Shown piece by piece: positions 48,004 through 59,335 of a DNA stretch of 64,000 nt; position 1 is the stretch's first letter; the number at the start of each line of letters is the position of its first letter. The position numbers and the translations under genes were made by a program. The notes under the pieces were generated by a model. It was given only the letters and a program-made list of their open reading frames with translations, was not told where the DNA came from and made no database searches. This DNA is from Heliocidaris erythrogramma (Eukaryota > Echinodermata > Echinoidea > Camarodonta > Echinometridae), in the NCBI GenBank assembly GCA_025617745.1, contig CM046872.1, positions 1,364,001 to 1,428,000 on the forward strand. The letters run 5' to 3'.

Positions 48004-49413
48004 ATCTTTTAAAATGTTTTTTTCTGAATACAAAACAAAATTGTTTTCACATTTTTGAAACGTTTGTTTTCAAGTTTGTTTGTTTTTTAGGGGGGTCATT
48101 CTTAGAGAAATTAAATCCAAAAACATTCATGAAAACTATTAAAATCTGTTTTTTTTTTTAAATCACATTTTCCACTGATGGTCCTAGTGGGTAGCAGCAC
48201 CACATATGCAAACATATTGATACATTGTTTAAGGGAACACGGTATTAATGAACGAATTCGTAATCACCATCGTGGATTTAGTCCCATTGGAATTGAAACA
48301 AATTAGGATTTAATTCCTTTTGGAATGAAATATAAATGTTGAGCGAAACTTAAAACAAAAAATGATCCAACATAGGACATCCCATGTCTCAGATATGCAT
48401 ATTTAGCTATAAACATCATTTTGGGTCAAAGCTGGATTTAGTTCCTTTTGCAACTGAGCTCTTCATATATAGCATGAAATTTAAAAATAATAGCAGTGGA
48501 TGCAATAAATCAATTTGGTACGGTAAAGAAGCGGTTTGAACTTTTCAACTTCCCGCCAGTTTAAAGATTTTAATGCATATTTTAAGATTAAACATGCCAG
48601 GTGTAAATGCCATGCCGTACAACTCGATGAAAAAAAAAGACAAAATTTGAGCGTAACCCTTTTCTCTTTAGGCATTTGCATCTGATGGATAGCTCTGAAT
48701 AAAAATTATTCAGGCAAACACCAAAATATGGGCAATTGTTCTAAACGGGTAAAAGGTGTTGAAAATAATTTATTGTGTGGTTACGCTGTGTGTGCCTTCT
48801 TTCCAATACGGCATTCGGTTACCTCTCCAACGAAAGATATTGATCACTATTTAGCATAAGTTTATTTTAGTCACAGTGGAATCCTTATATTTATTGATTT
48901 TCTGCTTGTGGTGTTACTGAGAATGTTCTTCGGTCAGCACTAAGCTCTGTAACGTTTATAAAGCAAGTGGGGGTTGGTTCAATATTACTATCAATCTTAG
49001 AAACCAAAAGCAATTACGCTAGTATAAAAAACCATCAGAACCACCACCTCAAACTGAATATCCGAGCTTTTTTTTAAGTAACCCCGAATTTGAGTAAAAT
49101 AAACGCATTTTACTGACGCTATAAACACCCAAATGAAATCTATATTTCTCTTTCCTTGGAAAAAGATCGTAGAGACAGATAAGAACAAGAAAATGTTTAA
49201 GTCATTTCATTCTATTTCCAGCTCCATTGAAGTTCATAAAAGGTTTTAAGTTTTTAAAAAAGAGTACAGAATAAATACAGTAAAATTAAACTCAAAACTC
49301 ATTCACACCTTGTTTTCCTTTTTTTAAGGATTGAATATTTTCGAAAAAGAATACAAATTTCTTGATAAAAATCTTTTAAGACACTAAATAATCCCTGTTT
49401 CCTAGATCATTTA

Positions 49414-49444
<31 letters not shown>

Positions 49445-51394
49445 TATTTCAGGATACAAAGCCGTGATAGAAGCTCTCGATGTTATTTTGGAACTTTTCA
49501 TTATGAGTCTTTGAAATCATAATTTTATTTCAATGACTCAATCTTCTTTAAAATCACGAACAACGAAAAGCACTGGACATGAACATACTATATGGGACAC
49601 CACAAACATGTGGCTTGAAAGTTTTGTCCAAGGCTAGAAATTATTTCAAGCCATATCTGAAATATGAGAGCTGTTCAGTTAAGAGCAATCCTTTACATGT
49701 GACGTTTCTGCATTAATATCTTTCCACTTTGGATTAAAAGCATGAGAAAGCTCATCATTTCTTTTTTTAACAGTTCACCTTCTATTCTTTTTATCCTTAC
49801 GTACTCGTATTATCCATGTACTCGTATTACAGGGACACGTGTGTGGAGACATAAATATATTCTACACCCGCCCTCATATTTCGGTTGGAAAGAGACCATT
49901 TCATCACGCATGCGCACTTTCATTTCATTGCTAAAACTACTACTGGGACTTTCGAGTGAATACGGTGCCGCAGAAGCATATGCCACTCATTTTGCTATTT
50001 TGCTATAGCCACCCAAGCACTTAGTTTCGCAAACTAGATTATGTACTATTTAGCCTATTTTTGTTACGAACTTTTACACAATAACGCTGTATTTGTAACG
50101 CTACGCAAATAATGCTATATGTGCTCATGTTACAAAAACTAATTTGTGTCAGCTTCTATACTATGACTTCACCACCCGTTCTTTCTTTATTCATGGTCTG
50201 TTTAAGAATTGCCTACTGTTCGTCAAAATATATTTACATGAAGAATATTTTGCATATTAAACACAAACACTATACTCCTGTAGTCTCTTGTGAAATCATG
50301 GGCTGATTCTATTTTTCATTTTCCCGAAATTGTGTCTATAAACACGAGGTGGTCTTCAAAGAAACGAAAACAACAAATTAGGACTTAAGTCAAAGTTATT
50401 TCACAACTGGCAACAACTCTTCCGTTATTCCGTGACTGCCTCTCTAGGCAATTTGACCAACATTTTCGAGTAAATTTGAATTCATTTTCCTAACGACTAT
50501 TACAGCACAAATATATCCCTTTATTTAAAGAATACGATAGTCCAAAACTCTATCCAAGAACTGCTGGTGAGTATTATTTAAAGATATACTTTCTGAGTTG
50601 TTAACAACTTTTCCAACCTCGATCAGTCCTTTCTTTCATTTTCTTCATAGTATTTAATCTTTTCTTGTGTGTCTAATCACCGAAAAGAGAAAATCAATTT
50701 TCATTCATGTCGGGATAAATTTAATTTGTTTCATCGTCAACATTTCTGTTAGGGTTTTTTTATCCTATTTCTAATAATTTCCTTTCATTCTTCCTAAACG
50801 CCTAACAAACGGTTTCCATTGACAAAATGATGTATTAAAAACATTATTACAGTGAATGATATTATCTGTTGTAAAGTTTCACCCTCTTCATCAAAATAAT
50901 ATCGATTCCAGATATTCAATTTATAAGAAAATTGTGAAAACAGACACTGCATATATCAATACATTTCGTTTTCCCGATTTTTGATCCTAAGCTTTATTAT
51001 TAAAGGTTTATAATCCCGTGATTATAAAAGTGAAATAGGGTTCATAATTCATTAGGTTCGTAATTTCAAAAAAAAAAAAATCCTTTTTCCTTTTCGGAGT
51101 TACGAACCTTCGGGGGAAAAACATGCAAACTTGGGGGACAAAAACGAACATTAGGAAAAACGCCTGGTGTACGCACGTGGCGCGTAGTTTTGTAGTAATG
51201 GGCTTATTGACATTATTGATGTCGAGCAGTCTAATCAGTATTATCAATTTATTGCCATAATTTATACTCTATCTACGATCCATTGTAATTCATTGAAATC
51301 CTCAGTCTGACTGATAATCCCCATTAAACTAACAATATTACAGTCCGGAAATCATTCATTATTTCAAAATTCCATTGAACCCTCATCCGGATGC
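48004..51394. other. Intergenic, no gene seen
   Basis: A poly(T) run at about 49419-49442. Three imperfect GGATTTAGTYCC..TTGGAAT words lie at about 48276, 48306 and 48432. No coding region recognised. Confidence 0.4.
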
Positions 51395-51727
51395 TTAAAG
51401 GGAGCGACAAGTCGCAATCTATGGGCGCTTTTACAGTTGGCTGCTCCTTTCTCTGGATCACAGTTCAAAGCGACTTCAATTTATCGCGCGCAGCTAATAA
51501 AAGTTCGCACATTGACCCAATTTGAGTAAACAAGATCTCGCGTTCTTTATTCCAGTATTTGAATCTCATTGGTCGGTTACGTATGTAGGGATTCGAGTTA
51601 ACATCACGCGAGGAATTCGGCAATAACATTCCTTCGGTAGCTCACGATTGGACCTGATTGTATCCGAATTTCCCCGAGTCAGGCCAACTGGTCAGGCCCA
51701 TGGATTACGACTTGCCACTCCCTTTAA
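51395..51727. mobile_element. TTAA MITE, AGGGAGYGRCAAGTCG family, copy 1
   Basis: TTAA at both ends (51395-51398 and 51724-51727). Inverted termini AGGGAGCGACAAGTCGCAAT and, reversed, AGGGAGTGGCAAGTCGTAAT. 333 bp including the TTAAs. A copy of about the same length in opposite orientation lies at 57509-57843. The open frame starting at 51658 spans one terminus and is not a gene. Confidence 0.93.
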
Positions 51728-52536
51728 CAGACAAGCTTGGAAGGGGATTTGAGATGGTGACTTCAAGAAAAGTGACCGATTTCATGCATATCGCCGCTGA
51801 CTATTTTACAGATTTTTCCAAATTGAGCAAGCATTACTGTGTTTCCTTATTAACAATAACGTAATCCTTCAGCTTGGAATAACGGCAAGAAAAACTAAAC
51901 AAATGAATGGCCCTTTTCATTTTTTTCGAAATTGCGGAGGTAAAATCTTAACCTTAGTACTTCAGCTGTGGAATAACGCCAATGAAAACAAAACAGTTGA
52001 ATGGACTATACTATAGTTGTAAAATTATTGGAACGCAATGGGTTACGATCATCTTATTTGAAGTGCAGCGGTGATCCGAAAAAAAAAAGCAGGAGGAAAA
52101 CTATATGTATGTTTATACAGATGGAGTTTAAGTAATTGAGAGAAGGTAGGAGGAGACGAATGTACTTGTGGGAAAACGGAGACAAGGAAGATAAAACGGA
52201 CCGAAGTGTTTCTATTAGTGGCATAAATTTGGATCTTTTAAAGAGAATATTGAGTGCTGGAAAGGACAAAACTAGTTTGTTGGTTTTCTCATTGTCTGTT
52301 TACATGCTTATGTGGATAAAGATGATAGTAGACATATTACATAAAAAGGGATTGCCCGTGAAGTCTAAGACCTATATTGTGATGTTTTATGCTTCTTATT
52401 GTTCTGTGCTTTTTATCAATAGTGATTTTCAGCAGATTTAGTCAAGTTTTACCACGCTATTGATCCTATACATGAGCAACTATTGAGATTAACGTCAGTC
52501 ACTTTCAGAATTAGATTGCATGACCAGAAGTTAACA
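51728..52536. other. Intergenic, no gene supported
   Basis: A 101-codon plus-strand frame at 52136-52441 has no recognised similarity and no gene context. It is most likely chance. Confidence 0.35.
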
Positions 52537-52617
52537 TTATATCGTCTGTTTGGGGCCAGAAGGGCGTTAACTCTGTCTTCAAATATGAGTTAACGCCCTT
52601 TTGACTCCAGACGATAT
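52537..52617. repeat. Compact hairpin with GGGCGTTAACTC arms
   Basis: The left arm TATATCGTCTG..AAGGGCGTTAACTC faces GAGTTAACGCCCTT..CAGACGATATA with a loop of about 13 bases. The inner stem is perfect over about 17 bp. A very short fold-back element or a stable transcript hairpin. Confidence 0.8.
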
Positions 52618-53515
52618 ACAAGGGTATTGGGTATTTTGGAGGCCCATGGATTTTTTTCTTTTCTTTCTTAAACATGTTCAAACCTTCTCATTGTCATGTA
52701 GCATCCAAAATGGAAGAGCTCTTTCCAAGTAGTTCATTAAATAAATGGAATTTTCTAGCTTGCAATTTGAAGGAAAATATGTAATGTGTCTCTGAGTCAA
52801 CACTCTTTGTATATTAAGCCCCTCTATATTATGTGTTATCGTTTGGAAAGTACATCGGAGAAATTCGAAACAAGAGTGGCCCTCCAGCTATACATCCGGC
52901 TTTCAAAATAGATATGCTAGCCATCAATCTTTTACAGCTGTTTTTTTTTTCTTTCACTATTCTGATAAATTTCCTTCTTCGAAAATTGTTTTATGTCATT
53001 TCTTGGATAAAGCTGTACCATTTAGATGAATTATTTCACAATTGGTGTCCTAAGGCAAAAGGCTGGCAATACCATAACTCCTTCATATGCCAACCAACAA
53101 AATGAAATGGTTAAGATTTGTTTGCAAAGTGCTTTCTATTTTTAGTATTACATTAAAGGCAACATTACATTACATGAAAGTGAATACATTGAAATAAAGG
53201 TAAAATTACATTTCATTAAATGTATAATTACATTATCTGAACGCAATCAAGGTAAGAGAACATTAAACAAATACTGCGCGATGGCGCCGTATCAATTAAA
53301 ATGGAGATCGCAAATTAGAAACAAAAGCTAATACCTAGAAATGTTTGTCAGAAAAAATGGCAATGTTTGTCATCTTCCGATTCGTATATGTTCATATTAA
53401 CCCACTGCCGGTGATAACAGGGTGGTTTCTGTATTAAGCCTATGGGGCTGAGAGAATCTAGTAGTCACTGGGGTAATATGTATATATTTTTAATAAACAT
53501 ATTTTGTTTGATATA
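52618..53515. other. Intergenic, no gene seen
   Basis: AT-rich, with repeated ACATTACATT words near 53150-53230. Nothing coding. Confidence 0.35.
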
Positions 53516-53692
53516 CTCTGTTGTGGCGTGCGCCTGTAATCCAGCTACCGGTGGAAGTTATAAACTGATTCAGCGGACCCAGGTTCGAGACTGAGTCACG
53601 TCTTTCGGATGGTGACGTTAAAGGTCGGTCCCAGACGTAAATAATCATATCTGATTGATACACGTCTGTAAAAACCCATTACACACACACTC
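53516..53692 (+). mobile_element. SINE with 7SL/Alu-like head
   Basis: The first 75-80 bp (53517-53594) contain GTGGCGTGCGCCTGTAATCC, then AGCTACCGG and CCAGGTTCGAGACTG. These match in order the Alu-domain portion of 7SL RNA (GGTGGCGCGTGCCTGT, AGTCCCAGCTAC, and a TTCGAGAC-type box B as in Alu). The rest (TCTTTCGGATGGTGACGTTA, AAGGTCGGTCCC, then CGTCTGTAAAAACCCATTAC and (AC)n) resembles the conserved tail of other marine-invertebrate SINEs. SINE identity is likely. The 7SL origin of the head is an inference from by-eye matching. Confidence 0.65.
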
Positions 53693-54815
53693 TGTCAAAA
53701 CGAGGAATCATTTTGCTTAAAAACACTTAATGGTCATGTTAATGGTCTAAGATGAAGTCAACTGAAAACAAAATAATTTTTACTTGAAAATGTTGAATAA
53801 TACATTTAAAGCAAGAAGCATTTGCTGCGAATTAGGTACAGGCAGTCCTAAAACCCGGGGAAAATGTCCGTAAACATTCGAGATCCGATTCAGTTTTGCG
53901 ACAATAAAGGACGGGTCATTTAAAAGTCTTTCACAGATTTTTTTTTCATTAAACATGAGATATGTCAGAGCAACGTAGGAAAAATATAAATAACAGATAT
54001 TTAGAGACAAAATATGATAAATCTGGAATTGCGAGTCTTAAGAGTTGGCCATGAGTATACGATAAGATGCACGTCATTTCATGTCAAAATCTATTTTCAT
54101 TAAGAGTTGGAAAGCGTGCACTGGCAAAATAAAAGGGAATAATATGATGGTCTATGATCTATCCTTCTATCTATTCATTTATAATATATGTCATAATATC
54201 TATCTTAATTTCTATGAACATATTAGATTCAGTGTTCCTTGTCAAATTATTTTTTGTAAGGATACATTTTCTACCATTATCATGTTTTGGAGGGTTTTCT
54301 TTTATTTTCTTTAATATATACGATATTTTGTAATCTAGAACTGTAACAAAAGAGAGGCGCATGATTTCTGTATTTGCCCCCTGTCACCATGTGGAGAGGC
54401 CAACAAAAGCCTTTTGTGTACCTTTATCGTCACCTAATTTATAGACCATGTGTGCTCTCTATTATTCAAGTCGCTCTAGTTCTCTATTGTCTACGTCCAA
54501 TTTTGATTTGTATGGGAATTATACTAGAAATATTTATTTTGTATACTGTAAGATTTGGAATATTACCATGATGTCTTATTTGATATCGCTCTACTTGTAA
54601 ATAAAGAGGACTTAGTTGGTTAGTTGTTTTTGATGGTGGTGATGGTGCTTTTTTCATATTTCTCTTTTTACCCCAGCCGTATATATTTTATTATTTAAAA
54701 AAAAAGTACACTCGTCTTCATGAGTTAAGATACAAACCACGATCTATAGATTATAGTGAACTAAATGTACTAGCTTAAATATTGTATAATTTGTATTTTC
54801 GAAAATCAAAACCAA
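53693..54815. other. Intergenic, no gene seen
   Basis: AT-rich with short unrecognised frames. It ends in a (TA)n stretch near 54815-54840. Confidence 0.35.
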
Positions 54816-54837
54816 TATATATATATATTTATATATA

Positions 54838-55070
54838 TAATGTGAAAGAAATGCGAGAATAACGTTGCGTAGCTCAATCAAAGTTCCCCAGAGTTGTCCC
54901 GCTTTTTGAAATTTTTGCAAAGGCTTAAAAAATGTCTCCGCCGGGAATCGAACAGGGGTCGTTGGCTTAGAACGCCAATGCCTTAACCACTAGACCACGG
55001 AGACGGGTTAGTGGTTTCGACGACACCAGATTCAATTGACCGACATATTGACAAATCCTCAACCTTATTA
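54838..55070 (-). mobile_element. tRNA-containing SINE-like repeat, solo copy
   Basis: On the minus strand: about 60 bp of leader, a 71-nt tRNA-like unit (55004-54934), then about 95 bp ending TTTCTTTCACATTATATATA that runs into (TA)n. The leader, tRNA and trailer are all shared with the right arm of the fold-back copy at 57473-58172, so the whole block is a repeat and not a lone tRNA gene. Confidence 0.8.
54934..55004 (-). tRNA. tRNA-like unit, anticodon loop reads TCT (Arg-like)
   Basis: A perfect 7-bp acceptor stem GTCTCCG/CGGAGAC, box A TGGTCTAGTGG, anticodon stem TTGGC/GCCAA enclosing GTTCTAA, and box B GTTCGATTC. The T stem has two mismatches, absent from the copy at 58002, so this unit has probably decayed. 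There is no encoded CCA. Being embedded in a repeat, it is more likely a SINE head than a working tRNA gene. Confidence 0.6.
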
Positions 55071-55189
55071 ATTAATTCCCCTTGTCGGGGGCAGATGTGG
55101 TTTTGAACAAGACAAGCCGCTAGTGCCTCAGCTGGAACAAAGCGAATGCTATGAATACATGTATACATTAGCATATATATATATATACA

Positions 55190-55222
55190 TGTGTGTGTGT
55201 GTGTAGGTGCGTGTGTGTCGGT
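55190..55222. repeat. (GT)n microsatellite
   Basis: A short GT repeat with interruptions, following a (TA)n at about 55173-55186. Confidence 0.85.
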
Positions 55223-55348
55223 TTACATAGATTCATTTGTGGGGTACAGAGAACAATAGAGCACAATGATGGCCTTTATTCCGTCATGCTTGTGGGTACA
55301 AAATACAATAGGAGAAAACAATAAAGTTCCCCACAAATCAATGTGTGT

Positions 55349-55557
55349 ACACTCTTAGAAATGTTGGGTAAATGCCACTGGGTAAATGAAGATTGGGCAT
55401 AGGTTGGTTAAATCTTGCTCAACTTTTACATGCATTTACCCAACATTGGTCAAAAATAAGAATGAAATTGGTAACGTTTACCCAAAAGTTGGTCGGATAA
55501 GGACCTTCATGTTGGGTCAAATTTGGGTAAAATTTTGCCCAATATTTCTAAGAGTGT
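55349..55557. mobile_element. TA-flanked MITE with ACACTCTTAGAAAT ends
   Basis: The left end ACACTCTTAGAAATGTTGGG and the reversed right end ACACTCTTAGAAATATTGGG form inverted repeats, with TA at both borders. It contains several GGGTAAA/TTTACCC words internally. 209 bp, non-coding, Tc1/mariner-like target. It sits inside a 55231-55341 inverted pair (CATTTGTGGGG and CCCCACAAAT). Confidence 0.88.
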
Positions 55558-57472
55558 AGAGATGGGTGTGGGTGTGGGTCTGTTTAGCAGTATGTCCGAG
55601 GACATTTTCGGACAGAGAACAAAAAAAAATCATGACAACAATGGTCCTCGGAAGCCGGACAATAGTCCTCGAACGTCGAACAATGAATTTGTGCTTTATT
55701 CCGTCGACTGTCCGAGGACGAGGAACAATAGAGGAACAATACCTGTCCTCGAAAGTAAAGCCATGTAGAGCTGTGTGCGTGTGTGTGTGTGTGTATGTAT
55801 TTGTTGTCTCATTTTTTTTAATACTCCGAGGGTTTCCACGATATTTTAAAATCTTCACTGGTGTAAATACTGGATAAAATTTGTATAATTCTTTGGAGCA
55901 AACGAAAGTTTTGCTTTTGTATAACCAAACAAGCAATACGTCACCAATTCTTTTGTATCAAAGAGGTAGACTCTCACCTGACTGTTCAAAATCAATAAAA
56001 AAAATAATAATAATAATAATAATAATAATAAAGAAAAAAAAGAGCCTTGGATTCGGGCATTCTGTACCCATTGTATTTGTACAAGTATACATATGTAAAA
56101 CATCAAATAATTATTAAGAGTCGGTTCTAATTATTCGCAGCATTTCAAAGGAATTCTAAATTGTACCGGTTCCCAAGTTTTTATTTATCATGCTGATATG
56201 GAGGTTTCTCAGTATATCTCACATTCATGACAATGCACCATATAATATTCCGAAAGGTTAAAAGGACTTTTCTGTTTACGCATCATATGAGACATATATC
56301 TTATCATATAAGACAAATATCTTGCAATAAAAGGGTCATTGAATATGATTCAGGACATGCCTTGTTGTTATCTAGAGCACAGGAGCTTTTAAGAGCGCTG
56401 AAATGATCACTGGCGTCGCAGCCTATGAAATTGGACTTGTCTGGCTTGCAGGCATGTCGACAAACTGTAATAATGAGGTACATGTATTTCACCTTTTGAT
56501 AATACATGTAATAGGGGCAGTAACTGAATTTAACCCGGTTTTGAAAGTTCAAAGGAAGATGAGTTATTAGCCGGTAATGCTTCGAGTCCATTGAAAACTA
56601 TAAACTTCTTATGACAGACCAAAATAGGAGTAATCAAGTTTATATACCGGCGCGTCTTAATGAGTAATCACCAGAAAGATATATCGATCAAGATTCCTTT
56701 TAGATTTATTTATTTTAGATTATTTTCATTTTGTTTGTTTTTCTAAAAATTTGTATTCCTTTCATTCAACAAATTTTACATTCCATTGTACACTACTGAA
56801 TGAAATCTAATTGATCTTAACATTTTGTACAAAAATTAATGATATTGGAGGTAACAAAATAATTTTTTTTTTCCAGACAGTTCAGTGTTCCTCAGTCTCA
56901 TAACCATTCTGTCATAAAGTGATCAAAACATTGACTCACGCTCTCAATCACAATCGTAAATCGCCAGACAACTATTATACCAAATTGTATTAATATAGAA
57001 AGGGATTTCATTAATAACATTATATTTTTGCTAGTCATATGTTAGTATTCAAGTTTATGTTTAATCGTACTTCGAATTGAAATTCCATTGTAGAAAGGTT
57101 GACTACGATCTTCGTTGTGTGTTCTTTGGTAAGACAGACTTTTGTATAACCTCTTTCAAGTAATAATAAATAATAACGATGGTGATGGTTTCTTGTATAG
57201 CGCTCAATTACGTCACGTCGTCCTACATTTCCTTTAACCTTGAAATTACAACGTCGAATCGTTTGCAAACGTGCCTCCGTGCAATTAATTGCATTAAACT
57301 TTCTACTTGCTGTGTTACTCTAATCATCATTTCTTCCCCACTCTTTTATTATTTTGTTGAGCGTACAGAAAGTGTTTACATTTTCTAGAACTCCATGTAT
57401 GTGTGTATATATATAATTGTAAGGAAAATAGCATATACAACAGCTTTGGTAACTCTCGTGGAAATAAGTACA
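55558..57472. other. Intergenic; GTCCGAGGAC palindromes, GT and ATA microsatellites
   Basis: GTCCGAGGAC occurs at about 55592 and 55709, and GTCCTCG/CGAGGAC variants recur between 55640 and 55760. (GT)n lies at about 55775-55793 and (AAT)n at about 56005-56030. No gene recognised. Confidence 0.5.
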
Positions 57473-57508
57473 ATGTGAAAGGAAATGAGAGAATGATGGT
57501 TGCGTAAC

Positions 57509-57843
57509 TTAAAGGGAGTGGCAAGTCGTAATCCATGGGCCTGACCAGTTGGCCTGACTCGGGGAAATTCGGATACAATCAGGTCCAATCGTGCGCTACC
57601 GAAGGAATGTTATTGCCGGATTCCTCGCGCGATCGTTAACTCGAATCCCTCCATACGCAACCGACCAATGAGATTCAAATACTGGAATAAAGAACGCGCG
57701 ATCTTGTTTACTCAAATTTGGGTCAATGTGCGAAGTTTTATTAGCTGCGCACGATAAATTGAAGTCGCTTTGAACTTTGATCCAGAGAAAGGAGCAGCCA
57801 ACTGTAAAAGCGCCCATAGATTGCGACTTGTCGCTCCCTTTAA
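57509..57843. mobile_element. TTAA MITE, AGGGAGYGRCAAGTCG family, copy 2 (nested)
   Basis: Opposite orientation to the copy at 51395-51727 and closely similar along its whole length. TTAA at 57509-57512 and 57840-57843. The uninterrupted sister arm reads GTTGCGTAACTTAAATCAAA (reverse of about 58121-58140), showing a single TTAA where this element sits. That is direct evidence of TTAA target duplication. Confidence 0.95.
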
Positions 57844-58001
57844 ATCAAAGTTCCCCAGAGCTGTCCTCCCTATTTGAAATTTTTGTAAAGGTTTAAAATA
57901 TGTCTCCGCCGGGAATCGAACCTGGGTCGTTGGCTTAATAAGTTTGAAGATTTGTTAATCTGTCGGTCAATTTAGTCTGGTGACGCCGAAACCACTGGCC
58001 C

Positions 58002-58072
58002 GTCTCCGTGGTCTAGTGGTTAAGGCAATGGCATTCTAAGCCAACTACCCGGGTTCGATTCCCGGCGGAAAC
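58002..58072 (+). tRNA. tRNA-like unit in the fold-back repeat, TCT anticodon loop
   Basis: 71 nt: GTCTCCG acceptor strand, TGGTCTAGTGGTTAAGG box A region, anticodon loop ATTCTAA, T arm CCGGG/TTCGATT/CCCGG fully paired, 3' strand CGGAAAC with one mismatch to the acceptor. The first anticodon-stem pair is mismatched. The T arm is better kept than in the 54934 copy, the other stems worse. Likely a SINE head. Confidence 0.55.
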
Positions 58073-58169
58073 ATTTTTCCAACGTTTACAAAAAATTTCA
58101 AAAAGGGAGGACAGCTCTGGGGAACTTTGATTTAAGTTACGCAACCATTATTCTCTCATTTCCTTTCAC

Positions 58170-58172
<3 letters not shown>

Positions 58173-58227
<55 letters not shown>
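58173..58227. repeat. (TA)n microsatellite
   Basis: About 50 bp of TA directly at the end of the fold-back repeat. Confidence 0.97.
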
Positions 58228-58233
<6 letters not shown>

Positions 58234-58849
58234 GGCTTCTCTTTCAGAGTTCAAACCTGAAAACAAAACTCCCCTGCTTCTGAACCCAGATTATACTATA
58301 TAATATTACAGCTCTATAAGATATGTCGGGTAAAGAAAATACTCCAAAACATGCCTAGGTGAACTGTTAAATCTACTTTAATAACTCACTATATAACCGT
58401 GTAAATACCTACTTACCAATACTTCTCACATTATCTGATCCTCAAAACGTGCGAACACCGATGAAGTTGTAGAAAGTCTGGACAAGTTCAGAAATGTCTC
58501 GTTTATCATGAGGGTAGAAGATCAATACTTGCATAGGATAGGTGAGAATAGCAAGTGACGATAAGGAGAAACTTCTTGAAAGAGTAATCCGAGAGAGGGA
58601 GAGAGCATGCGATTGAGATGTGATGACAGCGACTGTCAGGTTGCATCTGAAGAGCGAGGAAGGAAGAGCTGGGCGGGTTTGGAGTTGTTGGTTGTTTGGT
58701 GGTGAAGCGAGAGTGATTATTAACTCCTGGAGCTGGTGCGAGGGATAGAATAATGATAAAACCCACGAGACTGATAACGTAGCAGATACATCTGCTGCCG
58801 CGCGCATGCAGGTTTATCTCCCTCTCGACGCTACTCTTTAGTTTTTACC
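58228..58849. other. Intergenic, no gene supported
   Basis: Two overlapping minus-strand frames at 58442-58807 have no recognised similarity; no gene called. Confidence 0.35.
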
Positions 58850-59294
58850 CCTCTCTCTCACACACACACACGCCCGCACACCTACACACACACACACACA
58901 CACAATTTACCCCTCCTCTCTCTCTATTTTTTTTCTCCTCCCCTCTTCTTTTTCCTATCTGATGCTCTATATATCCCTCTCTCTCTCCCTCTCTCTCTCT
59001 CCCATCTTTCCATCCTCCATCCTCCACAATCCCCTCTCTCTATGCCTCTCAACAGCTCGAACAGTCACCCTGTCAATCCCAATCTTATATTTTTTTTCTC
59101 TCCCCTTCACTCTCTTCGTGTTTCTTTAATGTTCTCTCCCTCTCTCTTCATCTCTGTTTTCGCAACCCTTTCCGTCTCATTGTCTATCCGTAATGTTCTA
59201 TCTGTATTTATGTATGTCTGTCTGTCTGTCTTTCTTTCTCTGTATTTCCCTATTTATCTGCCCCCCCCCCCTTCTCCATCACTCTTCCTTTCTC

Positions 59295-59325
<31 letters not shown>

Positions 59326-59335
59326 CTCTTACATC
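58850..59335. repeat. (CA)n and polypyrimidine cluster
   Basis: (CA)n at about 58858-58903, CT-rich tracts at 58911-59040, a C run at about 59262-59271 and (CT)n at about 59290-59330. Open frames are compositional. Confidence 0.88.

Larger units (their letters stand above)
57473..58172. mobile_element. Fold-back pair of tRNA-containing repeats with a nested MITE
   Basis: The left arm (57473-57508 and 57844-57938) is the reverse complement of the right arm (58036-58172). Both carry the ATGTGAAAGGAAATGAGAGAA end and the CAAAGTTCCCCAGAGCTGTC block. The left arm keeps only the 3' half of the tRNA unit (57902-57937), while the right has all of it plus its leader. The left arm is interrupted by the TTAA MITE at 57509-57843. 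The right arm runs into a long (TA)n at 58173. Confidence 0.88.

Noticed and set aside
51658-51864. 68-codon frame starting MYPNFPESGQLVRPMDYDLP, similar to the frame at 57327-57578
   Set aside because: The shared peptide comes from the MITE terminus present in both places. It crosses the element border into unrelated DNA.
52136-52441. 101-codon frame with a charged start and hydrophobic centre
   Set aside because: No recognised family, no promoter, splice or context support. Such length is expected by chance in this much AT-rich sequence.
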